Notes: generated from the sequence alone by a model not told the origin. A stretch of DNA of 39,031 nucleotides from Nocardioides sp. (GCA_025936915.1 JAICSK010000004.1:1-39031); one strand, 5' to 3'. Numbered from the stretch's first letter, positions 1 through 7,658 are shown. Made by a program: numbers and translations.

Positions 1-135
1 CATCAGCGGGTCGTACGCCGGCAGGATCGCGCCGCCGGGGATCCCGAAGATGTCGCGGGTGCCCGCCGCCTCCAGCGACGCGATCAAGCTCTGGGCACCG
101 GTCACCGTGGCGGCGGCCGCCTGTCCCGCGGTCAC
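1..135 (-). CDS. ilvB: Acetolactate synthase large subunit, N-terminal fragment (cut by window edge)
   Basis: The first 45 codons of a minus-strand gene that runs off the left edge. The translation contains [16 protein letters not shown] followed by [16 protein letters not shown], the ThDP-binding N-terminus typical of the catalytic subunit of acetolactate synthase. This enzyme condenses two pyruvates, or pyruvate with 2-oxobutyrate, in valine, leucine and isoleucine synthesis. I chose the GTG at 135-133 because AGGTGA lies seven bases upstream on the minus strand; the nearer ATG at 143-141 is in another frame and stops after three codons. The upstream leader holds a full attenuator. Another branched-chain gene, ilvD, lies on the same strand at 8827-10503. 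Catalytic residues beyond the first glycines cannot be seen here. Confidence 0.9.
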   Translation of the reverse strand, partial: MTAGQAAAATVTGAQSLIASLEAAGTRDIFGIPGGAILPAYDPLM

Positions 136-157
136 TGTGCCATCACCTGTGCCGTCA

Positions 158-181
158 CCGGAGTCATCACCGGAGTCATCA
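158..181. repeat. Two tandem 12-bp repeats in the ilvB 5' leader
   Basis: CCGGAGTCATCA occurs twice in direct succession between the attenuator terminator and the ilvB start, with an imperfect third copy closer to the start codon. It lies in untranslated RNA if the GTG start is right. Its role is unknown; it may be a slippage product. Confidence 0.6.
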
Positions 182-214
182 CGTGTCCTGTCCGTACTGC
201 CGTCTCGGGGGAAC

Positions 215-244
215 AAAAAACCCCTCGGCCCGGACGGCGAGGGG
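215..244 (-). terminator. ilvB attenuator: intrinsic terminator
   Basis: On the minus strand CCCCTCG and CGAGGGG form a perfect 7-bp stem (221-227 with 238-244) around a 10-nt loop, followed by six T residues (220-215). This is the only hairpin with a clear U-tract that I found in this GC-rich window. It lies 80 bases before the ilvB start. Confidence 0.9.
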
Positions 245-274
245 TGACGCGAGGGAGGAGCCTGGGCTCACCCC
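241..274 (-). promoter_or_regulatory. ilvB attenuator: antiterminator pairing
   Basis: GGGGTGA (274-268 on the minus strand, containing the leader-peptide stop codon) is complementary over 7 bases to TCACCCC (247-241), which includes the first four bases of the terminator's 5' arm. The two structures exclude each other. A small GAGCC/GGCTC hairpin (258-269) partly overlaps the 5' antiterminator arm. A ribosome stalled on the Leu-Leu-Val codons would leave GGGGTGA free and allow read-through; one reaching the stop codon would cover it and allow termination. Confidence 0.8.
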
Positions 275-309
275 GCGCGCCGGGTGCGTACGAGAAGCGT
301 GCTGCGCAT
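268..309 (-). CDS. ilvB leader peptide, 13 residues
   Basis: A short reading frame, MRSTLLVRTRRAG, upstream of the ilvB terminator. The run Leu-Leu-Val (CTT CTC GTA) supplies the sensing codons expected for attenuation by branched-chain amino acids. Its stop codon lies inside the antiterminator strand. No Shine-Dalgarno is visible, and a promoter sits at exactly the distance that would put the transcript's first base at the ATG, so it is probably translated from a leaderless end. Attenuation upstream of ilvB has been predicted in other actinobacteria; the assignment here rests on the sequence alone. Confidence 0.8.
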   Translation of the reverse strand: MRSTLLVRTRRAG

Positions 310-315
310 GGAGCA

Positions 316-344
316 ACGGTCCCGGCACGTGTTGCCGTCGTCAA
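316..344 (-). promoter_or_regulatory. Promoter of the ilvB leader transcript
   Basis: Minus strand: TTGACG (344-339), a 17-bp spacer, GACCGT (321-316), then six bases before the leader-peptide ATG. The -35 matches TTGACA at five of six positions with ideal spacing; the -10 keeps only A2 and T6 of TANNNT. Confidence 0.6.
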
Positions 345-380
345 GCCGAGTCTGGCACCCGTCCCACTATCTGGTACGAC

Positions 381-403
381 GGTCTCGCTCGCCGGACGAG
401 ACC
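381..403 (-). terminator. Hairpin after the pterin dehydratase/VOC gene
   Basis: GGTCTCG and CGAGACC make a perfect 7-bp stem with a 9-nt loop, starting 14 bases past the stop codon at 418. There is no U-tract. It probably ends the kynureninase/VOC transcript before the ilvB promoter. Confidence 0.5.
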
Positions 404-417
404 GAAGCCCTGAGCGG

Positions 418-1050
418 TCAGTCGCGTCCGGCCGGCGTGCAGATGCACGCCTTGTTCCCATCGGCGTCCGCGAGCACGGTGAACGCCGGAGCGCGGTCGT
501 CGGAGACCAGCGTGCCGCCCGCCGCCAACGCGGCATCGATCCGGCGCTGCGCCTCCTCGGGCGGGACGACGATGTCGAGATGGAACCGCTGGCGGGGTTC
601 GTCGTGCGGGTCGGTCTGCTGGAACCAGAGCGGGGTGAGCTCGGCGCCCGAGCCGTCGTCGAGGCCGATGACCGCTCGCCAGAACGGCTCGATCGCCGAC
701 TCGTCGGCGGTGTCCAACCCGATCTCCATCAGCACGAGCTGCGCGGGGTCCGCTGCGATCCCGAGCTCGGCCGCGACATCGCTGATGCCGCGGGCCAGGT
801 CGACGTCCCGCGAGGTGACGCCGCCCGCGTCGTGGCTCATCAGGGTGACCCGCACGAACGGATAGCGCAGGTCGACGTCCGGGTGGTGGTTCGCCTGCTC
901 GGCGAGCTCGCCGATCCGGTTCACGAACGCGAGGCCCGTGGCGAAGTCACCACTGCTGAAGTGCGCGTGGAGCGAGCCGAGGAGCCACCGCCAGTCGGTC
1001 AACCCGGCGCCCTCGGTCTCGGTGAAGGTCATCGTCTGTTGTGCGCTCAT
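418..1050 (-). CDS. Pterin-4a-carbinolamine dehydratase fused to a VOC domain
   Basis: A 210-residue protein with two domains. Residues about 10-97 are a pterin-4a-carbinolamine dehydratase (PCD/DCoH) domain: NHHPDVDLRY is followed by SHDAGGVTSRDVDLARGI, and H55, H56 and H73 have the 18-residue spacing of the catalytic histidines. Residues about 103-208 look like a glyoxalase/VOC half (VLMEIGLDTADE near its start and FTVLADADGNKACIC near its end). PCDs recycle the 4a-hydroxy cofactor of aromatic amino acid hydroxylases. The VOC substrate is unknown. The start is ATG with GGTGGAGGC just upstream. The gene lies 32 bases downstream of kynureninase on the same strand, so co-transcription is likely. 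I see no pterin-dependent hydroxylase in the window. Confidence 0.85.
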   Translation of the reverse strand: MSAQQTMTFTETEGAGLTDWRWLLGSLHAHFSSGDFATGLAFVNRIGELAEQANHHPDVDLRYPFVRVTLMSHDAGGVTSRDVDLARGISDVAAELGIAADPAQLVLMEIGLDTADESAIEPFWRAVIGLDDGSGAELTPLWFQQTDPHDEPRQRFHLDIVVPPEEAQRRIDAALAAGGTLVSDDRAPAFTVLADADGNKACICTPAGRD

Positions 1051-1082
1051 GCCTCCACCCTGCACCCGCACCGGTGGGCACG

Positions 1083-2285
1083 TCAGCCCAGGTTCGCGAA
1101 CACCTCGCGCACGGTGTCGATACCGCGCTCGAGCTCGCCGTACGACGTCGAGAGCGGCGAGAGCCCGATCCGGAGGCCACCGGGGTCGCGGTAGTCGGGG
1201 ATCACATCGCGCTCCCAGAGAGCCGGCACGACCTCCGCCATCCGGCTGTGGTGCAGGGTGACGTGACCGCCGCGCCTGGCCGGGTCGCGCGGGGAGGCCA
1301 CGGTGACGCCGTACGACGCGAGGTGCTCGTCGGCGAGCTCGATCGCGTACGACGTGAGCTGCTCTGACTTCTTGCGCACCGCGTCGATCCCCGCCTCGTC
1401 GACCAGGGCCACCATGTCCTGGATCGCCAACATCCCCACGACCGCCGGAGTTCCCGAGAGGAAACGCCGGATCCCCGACACGGGGACGTAGTCGGGCCCC
1501 ATCAGGAACGGGTCGGTGTTCCCCATCCAGCCCTGGATCGGCTGGGCGAAGGTCTCCAGGTGGCGTCCGGCGACGTAGCAGAAGGCGGGCGACCCGGGCC
1601 CGCCGTTGAGGTACTTGTAGGTGCAGCCGGCGGCGAGGTCGACGCCCCATGCGTCCAGCTCGGCGGGCACCGAGCCGACCGAATGGCACAGATCCCAGAG
1701 CACGAGTGCGCCGGCGTCGTGCGCGACCCGGGTGATCGCGGCCACGTCGGCGACCCAGGCCGAGCGGTAGGAGACGTGGCTCAACGCCACCAAGGCCGTC
1801 TGCTCCCCCACCGCGGCAGCGACGTGCTCGACGGTGACCCCGGCGCTGGTGTCGACGTCGATCCAGCGGATCGTCAGGCCACACTCGCCAGCGATCCCCA
1901 TCGCGACGTAGCGATCGGTCGGGAAGTTGTCGCGGTCGATCACGATCTCGGTCCGACCGGGTCGCGCGGCGACGGCGGTGCGCATCAGCTTGTAGAGGAG
2001 CACGGTGGTCGAGTCGCCGACAGCGACCTGCCCGGGTGCGGCACCGAGGCAGACGCTGCCGATCTCGTCGCCGAGATCGAGCGGCAGGTCGAACCAGGCC
2101 TCGTCCCATCCACGGATCAGGCGCCCGCCCCACTCGTCCTCGACGAAGGCGCGCATCCGGTCGACGGTGACGGTCAGGGGTCGGCCCAGCGAGTTGCCGT
2201 CGAGGTAGACCAGGGGCGAGTCGGTGCCGACGAAGCGCTCGCGCAGCGGGGCCAGCGGGTCGGCGTCGTCGAGAGCGTGCGTCAT
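1083..2285 (-). CDS. kynU: Kynureninase
   Basis: A 400-residue PLP enzyme that hydrolyses L-kynurenine to anthranilate and alanine (or 3-hydroxykynurenine to 3-hydroxyanthranilate) in tryptophan breakdown. YLDGNSLGR lies near the N-terminus; WDLCHSVG holds the cofactor-contacting D198 and H201; K224 in CTYKYLNGGPGSP is the expected Schiff-base lysine. Length and motif spacing fit bacterial kynureninases. An upstream in-frame ATG would give 453 residues, but the ATG at 2285 has GGGGGGAGA ten bases upstream and matches the usual family N-terminus. No other kynurenine-pathway gene is visible, so the pathway's first steps must be encoded elsewhere. Confidence 0.95.
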   Translation of the reverse strand: MTHALDDADPLAPLRERFVGTDSPLVYLDGNSLGRPLTVTVDRMRAFVEDEWGGRLIRGWDEAWFDLPLDLGDEIGSVCLGAAPGQVAVGDSTTVLLYKLMRTAVAARPGRTEIVIDRDNFPTDRYVAMGIAGECGLTIRWIDVDTSAGVTVEHVAAAVGEQTALVALSHVSYRSAWVADVAAITRVAHDAGALVLWDLCHSVGSVPAELDAWGVDLAAGCTYKYLNGGPGSPAFCYVAGRHLETFAQPIQGWMGNTDPFLMGPDYVPVSGIRRFLSGTPAVVGMLAIQDMVALVDEAGIDAVRKKSEQLTSYAIELADEHLASYGVTVASPRDPARRGGHVTLHHSRMAEVVPALWERDVIPDYRDPGGLRIGLSPLSTSYGELERGIDTVREVFANLG

Positions 2286-2322
2286 GTCCGCAGTCTCCCC
2301 CCGGAGCATGACAACGGGAAAC

Positions 2323-2341
2323 CACCCCGACAGATGGGGTG
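2323..2341. promoter_or_regulatory. Inverted repeat between divergent kynU and a secreted-protein gene
   Basis: CACCCC and GGGGTG flank 7 bases, 38 bp upstream of the kynU start. A TACGTT hexamer at 2360-2365 could be the -10 of the plus-strand gene at 2430. The repeat could be an operator for either gene; no nearby regulator is evident. Confidence 0.3.
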
Positions 2342-2429
2342 CAGCCCCGCGGGCGTTCCTACGTTGGGTGGGGTGCCGGCACTCCGGCCGGCGCGGCCGG
2401 CTCGTCCGGCCAATCGGGAGGGACTCCTC

Positions 2430-3068
2430 ATGGAACTCGGGCACAAAGGAAGGACCACGATCGGTCTGTCACTGATCGTGACGCTCGCCATGGCGGCGAT
2501 GATGATGCTGTACGACGGAGGGTCGTCCGCCGCCTCCACCGGTCAGGGAGCCGGTGCAGGTTCGGGATCGTTCACCAAGGTCGCACACGATGCGCAGGGC
2601 TTCGCCAAGTCGAAGATCGAGGGCGAGACCGCGAAGGGGAAGCCGGTCACCGGCTACTTCACGCCGTTGGGCTTCTCCAAGCACAACGGACATCTCCGCG
2701 CCCGCGGACTCGTCAGCGGGGTGATCCACCAGGGCAACGGGTCCACCCGCACGTTCAGTGTGATCCGGACCTTCCGGGTCAAGTCGATGAACGGGACCGT
2801 GCCAGAAGCCGCTCGCGCAGCGACGGCGCAGAGACAGCGCACCTGCGACATCCTCCACCTCGTCCTCGCTCCTCTGGACCTCGATCTGCTGGGTCTCAAG
2901 GTGCATCTGGACCGGGTGGTGCTGAACATCGTCGCCCAGTCCGGCGCCGGTCAGCTCCTGGGGAACCTGTTGTGCGCCGTCGCCGGGTTGCTCGACAACG
3001 GCGGCACCCTGTCGCAGCTGCTGACGAAGCTGGGGCAGATCCTCGACCAGCTCCTGATGGGTCTGTGA
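2430..3068 (+). CDS. Secreted or membrane-anchored protein of unknown function
   Basis: 212 residues. A short basic N-terminus is followed by a hydrophobic segment (residues about 10-29, IGLSLIVTLAMAAMMMLY), which suggests a signal peptide or membrane anchor. A Gly/Ser-rich stretch, a polar beta-rich region (about 50-120) and a strongly amphipathic Leu-rich C-terminus (about 138-212) follow. The motif TCDILHLVLAPLDLDLLGL and the sequence LLGNLLCAVAGLLDN contain two cysteines that could pair outside the cell. I have seen this pattern in other actinobacterial hypothetical proteins but know no function. The ATG at 2430 is preceded by GGGAGGGA at good spacing, so a much longer open frame beginning near 1560, antisense to kynU, is rejected. 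Confidence 0.75.
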   Translation: MELGHKGRTTIGLSLIVTLAMAAMMMLYDGGSSAASTGQGAGAGSGSFTKVAHDAQGFAKSKIEGETAKGKPVTGYFTPLGFSKHNGHLRARGLVSGVIHQGNGSTRTFSVIRTFRVKSMNGTVPEAARAATAQRQRTCDILHLVLAPLDLDLLGLKVHLDRVVLNIVAQSGAGQLLGNLLCAVAGLLDNGGTLSQLLTKLGQILDQLLMGL

Positions 3069-3121
3069 CCTGACGCGACCGGACGGGGTGTCGGGACCGC
3101 CCGTGCCCCGCCCGGTCGCTC

Positions 3122-3127
3122 TACGCT
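3122..3127 (+). promoter_or_regulatory. -10 element (TACGCT), leaderless
   Basis: TACGCT ends six bases before the GTG at 3134, so transcription would start at or next to the start codon. No convincing -35 is seen. Confidence 0.5.
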
Positions 3128-3133
3128 GCACTC

Positions 3134-3805
3134 GTGAGAGCGGCCCGGGCCTGGCACCTGCTGACCGCCGTCGCGGCCGTCGTCGCGCTCCTGCTCCAAC
3201 TGGTGTTGGTGATCCGCGGCGGTCGCGTCCTCGAGGAGGCAGCGCCTCCGCCCATGGGACTCCGCCTGGTGCGGTTCGTCGCCTACTTCACCATCCAGAG
3301 CAACATCCTGGTGCTGGTGTCGACCGCTGCGCTCGCCCTCGACCCCGAGCGCTGTTGGCGAGGGTTCCGAGCGGTGCGAACGGCGGCTGTCACCGGCATC
3401 ACCATCACCGGGCTGGTGCACTGGTTCTTGTTGCGGCCGCTGCTCGACCTGCACGGCGCCGACTACGGCGCCGACAAGCTGCTGCACGTGGTGGTCCCGG
3501 TGCTCGCCGTGACCGGATGGCTGGTGTTCGGTCCGCGACCCAGCATGGCGACGCGGGCCAGCCTGGTCGCGTCCGCGTGGCCCCTGGGGTGGCTGCTGGT
3601 GATCCTGGTCGCGGGCGCGGTCAGCGGCTGGTACCCGTACCCGTTCCTCGACCATCGGGAGCACGGGTGGGAGCACGTCCTGGTGGTCTGCGCCGGGATC
3701 TTCGTCCTGTGGTTCGCCCTGATCGGCCTCGAGCTCGCCTATGACCGACGGATGCCGCCGGCACGTGGCGCCGCCCCCAGGTCGGCGGGCGTCACTGATA
3801 GCTGA
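3134..3805 (+). CDS. Pr6Pr-like membrane protein
   Basis: 223 residues with about six hydrophobic segments. The first is near residues 7-27; FTIQSNILVLVSTAAL follows at about 55-70; others contain VHWFLLRPLLDL, DKLLHVVVPVLAVTGWLVFG, GWLLVILVAG and VVCAGIFVLWFALIGL. The FTIQSN motif and overall layout fit the Pr6Pr family of membrane proteins, whose function is not established. The start is GTG, with a -10 hexamer six bases upstream and no Shine-Dalgarno. The 3' end overlaps the convergent gene at 3792 by 14 bases. Confidence 0.75.
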   Translation: MRAARAWHLLTAVAAVVALLLQLVLVIRGGRVLEEAAPPPMGLRLVRFVAYFTIQSNILVLVSTAALALDPERCWRGFRAVRTAAVTGITITGLVHWFLLRPLLDLHGADYGADKLLHVVVPVLAVTGWLVFGPRPSMATRASLVASAWPLGWLLVILVAGAVSGWYPYPFLDHREHGWEHVLVVCAGIFVLWFALIGLELAYDRRMPPARGAAPRSAGVTDS

Positions 3806-4868
3806 CGAAGCTGACCGCCGGCCGGATCCGTCGTACCTCCTGCGGCGTGAACCGGTGGATGTCCCAGTGGTAGAAGAGCTTGAAGCCCTGACGGAACTGC
3901 CGAGGCCGGGTGATCGTGTGGTACGTCGCCAGCTTCTGGCCGCGGGTGCCGAACCCGTCCGCGTGCTGCACCATCGCCAGGCCCGGCCGGTGCACGATCC
4001 GATCGATGTCCGGCAGCATCGTGAGCCGGAACTGGTGGAGCACGAACAGCTTCTGCGGGAGCCCCTCGCGCTGCACGAGTCGGGAGAGCCAGAGCGAGGT
4101 GCGGTTGACCTCGGCCGCGCGGACGGACCCGACCACCGAGGCCGGCACCTGGTGGGGCCCCATCCGCCACTCGGGGTCGAGCGCGAGCCCGACCCACGGC
4201 TTCTCCAGCGCCCAGGTCCAGCGCTTGGCGACGACCGGGAACGGCGACCGGCCGGTCTGGAGGTCGAGCAGCAGCAGTGCGCCGTTGGCGTGGGCCGCGC
4301 GCACGTACTCCTCGACCAGGCTCCGCGGGATGTCGTGGCTGTAGTCGTGGTCGGGTCCCGGTGACCGGTCGGCGACGGTGACGATCAGCTCGTAGACCGG
4401 CTGGATCCGCTCGCCGGCCTCGCGGAACGGGCGGGCCGCCCGCATCAGTCGACGCTGCATCGTCTCGGGGTCGGTCGCCCCGAGCACGCCCATCGCGCCG
4501 GTCTGGGCAGTGCCGTAGTAGGCGACCAGGAACCGGTGGTCGCCGAAGATCCGGTAGCCACCGCCCGGGAGCCGGGGCTTGGGCGCGATCGCGGGCCCCG
4601 CCGGCTCGACGTACGCCGGTGGGTCGGCGGCCACGGTCGGAGTCGGCCGAGTCGTCGGCGATGGCGTCCGCGGGGACGCCGGCGGAGTCGTCCGGGTCGC
4701 CGTCGTGGGGGGCGCCGGGGCCGCCGCGTTGGCGGCCGGCGAGTCACCGCTGCCGACGTGACCGATGATCCCGGCCAACAGCACCAGCACGACGATCCCG
4801 ACCACCGCCAGTGACAGCGGGGATGCCGCACGTGCCCGCAGGCGGGACCGCACGTCCGGGCTCACCAT
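3792..4868 (-). CDS. Membrane-anchored extracellular protein, possible TIM barrel
   Basis: 358 residues. One transmembrane helix (about 19-37) is followed by a Pro/Thr/Ala-rich linker (about 45-90) and a globular domain (about 100-358). Alternating beta strands with acidic ends, such as IQPVYELIVTVADRSP, LLLLDLQTG, VGLALDPEWRM and FKLFYHWDIHRF, suggest a barrel resembling glycoside hydrolases, but I cannot name a family and see no diagnostic catalytic pair. The domain should lie outside the membrane. The gene follows the PP2C gene by 56 bases on the same strand. Its Shine-Dalgarno is weak (TGAGG about 13 bases upstream), and a start further upstream, inside the PP2C coding region, is open but would destroy the N-terminal anchor topology. 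Confidence 0.65.
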   Translation of the reverse strand: MVSPDVRSRLRARAASPLSLAVVGIVVLVLLAGIIGHVGSGDSPAANAAAPAPPTTATRTTPPASPRTPSPTTRPTPTVAADPPAYVEPAGPAIAPKPRLPGGGYRIFGDHRFLVAYYGTAQTGAMGVLGATDPETMQRRLMRAARPFREAGERIQPVYELIVTVADRSPGPDHDYSHDIPRSLVEEYVRAAHANGALLLLDLQTGRSPFPVVAKRWTWALEKPWVGLALDPEWRMGPHQVPASVVGSVRAAEVNRTSLWLSRLVQREGLPQKLFVLHQFRLTMLPDIDRIVHRPGLAMVQHADGFGTRGQKLATYHTITRPRQFRQGFKLFYHWDIHRFTPQEVRRIRPAVSFVSYQ

Positions 4869-4924
4869 GTCACTGTGACGCCTCAGGGCGGCACGGAGTT
4901 GTCGGCGCGCGGGACTCCCCTCCC

Positions 4925-5731
4925 TCACGGGGTGACCGCGCGGATGGCGGCCGGGTCGACGACCAGTCTCGGGTCCGTCATCGCACCCAGCGGGCGCCCG
5001 ACCGTGTTGACCTCGGGACCGTCGATCACGTCGGCGACGAGGCAGGTCACGTTGTCGCGGCCACCCGCTGCGAGGGCGAGCCCGACCAGGGCCAGGGCCG
5101 CTTCGTCGGGGTCTGCCGTCGCCAATGCGTCGACGATCCCCGCCTCCGGCACGAAGTCGGTGAGCCCGTCGCTGCACAGCAGCAGCCGGTCGCCGACGAC
5201 GAGATCGAGGTCACGCAGGGCCGGCTCCACCGGCTCGTCGCCGTTGACCGACCTCAGCACCACGTTGCGGTAAGGGTGCGTCGCCACCTCGTCGGGCTCG
5301 AGCTCGCCCCTGTCGACGAGCAGCTGGACGAGCGTCTGGTCGGTCGAGAGCCGTCCGAGCACCCCGTCCCGCAGGAGGTAGGCGCGCGAGTCGCCGACGT
5401 GCACGAGGGTCAGCCGGTCACCGCGCGCCAGCACCGCGGTCAGCGTGGTCGCCATCCCGTGCCGCGACTCGTCCTCGCGGGCCCCATGCTGGAGCTGGGC
5501 GTGCGCCGTGGCCACGGCCTCGGCCAGCAGGGTGGGCCCGTCGTCGTCGGGCCGGCCCATCGCCAGCGCGGTCACGACGTACGTCGTGGTCGCCGACGCC
5601 ACCTCTCCCGCGGCGGCCCCGCCGACCCCGTCCGCCACCAGCTGGAGGTAGGGCCCGGCGAAGCCGGCGTCCTCGTTGTGCTCACGAACCAGGCCGACAT
5701 GGGAGGCGGCCCCGTACGAGAAACGCAGCAC
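4925..5731 (-). CDS. PP2C-type Ser/Thr protein phosphatase
   Basis: 268 residues, a stand-alone bacterial PP2C (PstP/Stp type) that removes phosphate from Ser/Thr-phosphorylated proteins using Mn or Mg. The metal-binding motifs appear in order: REHNEDA, ADGVGG, GMATTLTA, VGDSRAYL, CSDGLTD and GGRDNVTCLV. No transmembrane helix follows the catalytic domain, so it is soluble. The start is GTG with GGAAGGAAC upstream. No partner kinase or FHA protein lies nearby; the downstream neighbour is the membrane-anchored protein at 3792-4868. Confidence 0.93.
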   Translation of the reverse strand: MLRFSYGAASHVGLVREHNEDAGFAGPYLQLVADGVGGAAAGEVASATTTYVVTALAMGRPDDDGPTLLAEAVATAHAQLQHGAREDESRHGMATTLTAVLARGDRLTLVHVGDSRAYLLRDGVLGRLSTDQTLVQLLVDRGELEPDEVATHPYRNVVLRSVNGDEPVEPALRDLDLVVGDRLLLCSDGLTDFVPEAGIVDALATADPDEAALALVGLALAAGGRDNVTCLVADVIDGPEVNTVGRPLGAMTDPRLVVDPAAIRAVTP

Positions 5732-5827
5732 CAGCGTTCCTTCCTGCTCGCCGGACAGACCCTGGGACGAAGCCCGCCATCGAAAGGTTGTCGACGCCGG
5801 GCGCGCCCGACCGAGAGAGTGTCGCCC

Positions 5828-6504
5828 ATGGAAGCCCGATCCGCAGCCCTGGACCGTGCTCGGGACCGCGCGACGGCCTGGTTGGCGACCCTCGACGACC
5901 GAGCGGTGCCGCCCCTGGTCGACGCCGACGAGATGGTGCGCCGGCTGGGCGACCTCCCCGACGAGCCGACGCCCGCCGCGGACGTTGTCGACCTGCTGGC
6001 CGAGGCGTGCGAGCCGGGCTTGGCGGGCATCCCGTCCGGCCGGTTCTTCGGCATGGTGATCGGCGGGACGCTTCCCGCCGCCCTCGGCGCCGACTGGCCC
6101 ACCTCAGCCTGGGACCAGAACGTCGGGCTACGCGCGCTCACCCCGGCCGGCGCCGCTGTCGAGGAGTTCGCCGGGCGCTGGCTGCTCGAGCTCCTCGGGC
6201 TGCCCGCGGGCTCGGCCGTCGGCTTCGTGACCGGGGCGACCATGGCGAACTTCACCTGCTTGGCGGCTGCCCCGCGACACCGTGCTGCGCCGGGCCGGGT
6301 ACGACGTGCAGTCCGGCCTCGCCGGCGGGCCCCCGGTGCACGTGCTCGGTCGCGGCGGCCCTGCTGGCGGACGGCACCACGTGGATGTCGGGCTCCCGCT
6401 GGCACGACCGCGCCATCGTCCGCATCTCGGTGAGCAACTGGAGCACCACCGACGACGACGTACGCCGATCGCTCGAGGCGCTGGCCCTGGCGGCGGCGCT
6501 CTAG
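5828..6504 (+). pseudogene. Decayed PLP-dependent decarboxylase
   Basis: Remnant of a group II-type pyridoxal decarboxylase (normally about 450-470 residues). The frame opens at ATG 5828 and reads correctly through GRFFGMVIGG, SAWDQNVGLR and GSAVGFVTGATMANFTCLAA. At a run of four C (6270-6273) the frame is lost; dropping one C restores RDTVLRRAGYDVQSGLAGGPPVHVL. Near 6347 the sequence then jumps, in a third frame, to the family C-terminus: ALLADGTTWMSGSRWHDRA followed by RISVSNWSTTDDDVRRS, ending at TAG 6504. Roughly 230-250 codons, including the PLP lysine, are missing. It is a dead gene by two independent lesions. The substrate of the ancestor is unknown. Confidence 0.85.
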
Positions 6505-6608
6505 GCGAGCGGCAGGACCATCGTCGCGACGGTCTCGGCCACGCCGACCGCGACGGTAGCCCGGCAAATCCGGTGTCCTCGGCGTACGGCGCGCGGTTGG
6601 ATGGCCGC

Positions 6609-7658
6609 GTGTTCCCCGCCCTCGTGCACCCGCCCAAGGCGAGGCCCGGCGACAAGGTCGCCGTGGTGTCACCCGCCTTCGCCGCTCCGGCCGTGGCGCC
6701 CGCCGTGCACGAGCAGGCGCTCGCCCGGATCCGCGACGTGCTCGGGCTGGAGCCGGTGGAGTACCCGACCACCCGCCGCCTCGAGGCCACACCGGAGGAC
6801 CGTGCCGCCGACCTGAATGCGGCGTTCGGCGACCCCGAGGTCAGGGCGGTGCTCGCCACGATCGGCGGCGACGACCAGATCACCGTCATCCCGTACCTCG
6901 ACCCGGACCTCGTCCGCGCCGACCCCAAGCCGTACCTCGGTTACAGCGACAACACCAACCTGCTCTCGTGGCTGTGGACCCAGGGGGTCGCGGCGTTCCA
7001 CGGCGGCTCGACCCAGGTGCAGGTCGGCGCCGGCCCGGGCCTCGACGACATCCATCTCCGGTCGCTGCGGGCCGCCCTGATCGACGGTGGGCAGCTCGAG
7101 ATCACCGAGCCTGGCGAGTCGGAGGACTTCGGCGTCCGCTGGCAGGAGCCCGCCGCCCTGACGTCGTACGGCGACCGCGAGCCGACCGAGCCCTGGACCT
7201 GGGACGGTCCGGATCGCCTGGTCATCGGCCCCACCTGGGGCGGCTGCATCGAGGTGCTGCAGTGGATCCTGACGGCCGGTCGGTTTCCGGCCGACCCGTC
7301 GGTGCTCGCCGGCGGCATCCTGCTGCTGGAGTCGTCGGAGGAGCTGATCCCGGCCTCGGAGTTCGGCTACATCACCCGCTCGCTCGGCGAGCGCGGGCTG
7401 CTCGCGGCCGTGGACGCGGTCGTCGTCGCACGCCCGCCCTCGTCGACCCACGAGCACCGGCCGGACGCCGCGGCCCGCGCCGCCCATCGAGCCGCGCAGC
7501 GCGACGTCGCCCTCGACCAGATCCGTCGCTACAACGCGGACGCGGTGATCGTCGTGGGTGTCCCGTTCGGGCACACCCGGCCGCAGTGGGTGCTTCCCTA
7601 CGGCGGCGAGATGATCGTCGACTCCCGCGCCCGCCGGGTCTGGGCCGACTTCGGCTGA
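6609..7658 (+). CDS. S66 peptidase (LD-carboxypeptidase/MccF-like)
   Basis: 349 residues. Family S66 serine peptidases either trim the D-Ala from L,D-linked murein tetrapeptides (LdcA) or cleave peptidyl-adenylates such as microcin C (MccF). The triad is visible: S113 in YLGYSDNTNLL, E241 in LLLESSEE and H322 in VPFGHTRPQWVLPYG. Spacing is closer to MccF-type members than to E. coli LdcA, so the substrate stays open. The GTG at 6609 is chosen because TTGGAT ends exactly six bases upstream, as at other leaderless genes here; a TTG at 6597 is the alternative. No signal peptide is seen, so it acts in the cytoplasm. Confidence 0.88.
   Translation: MFPALVHPPKARPGDKVAVVSPAFAAPAVAPAVHEQALARIRDVLGLEPVEYPTTRRLEATPEDRAADLNAAFGDPEVRAVLATIGGDDQITVIPYLDPDLVRADPKPYLGYSDNTNLLSWLWTQGVAAFHGGSTQVQVGAGPGLDDIHLRSLRAALIDGGQLEITEPGESEDFGVRWQEPAALTSYGDREPTEPWTWDGPDRLVIGPTWGGCIEVLQWILTAGRFPADPSVLAGGILLLESSEELIPASEFGYITRSLGERGLLAAVDAVVVARPPSSTHEHRPDAAARAAHRAAQRDVALDQIRRYNADAVIVVGVPFGHTRPQWVLPYGGEMIVDSRARRVWADFG

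Noticed and set aside
4811-6433. A 540-codon plus-strand frame that contains the N-terminus of the decarboxylase remnant
   Set aside because: The first 340 codons are antisense to the PP2C gene and its neighbour; only the part from 5828 shows family sequence.
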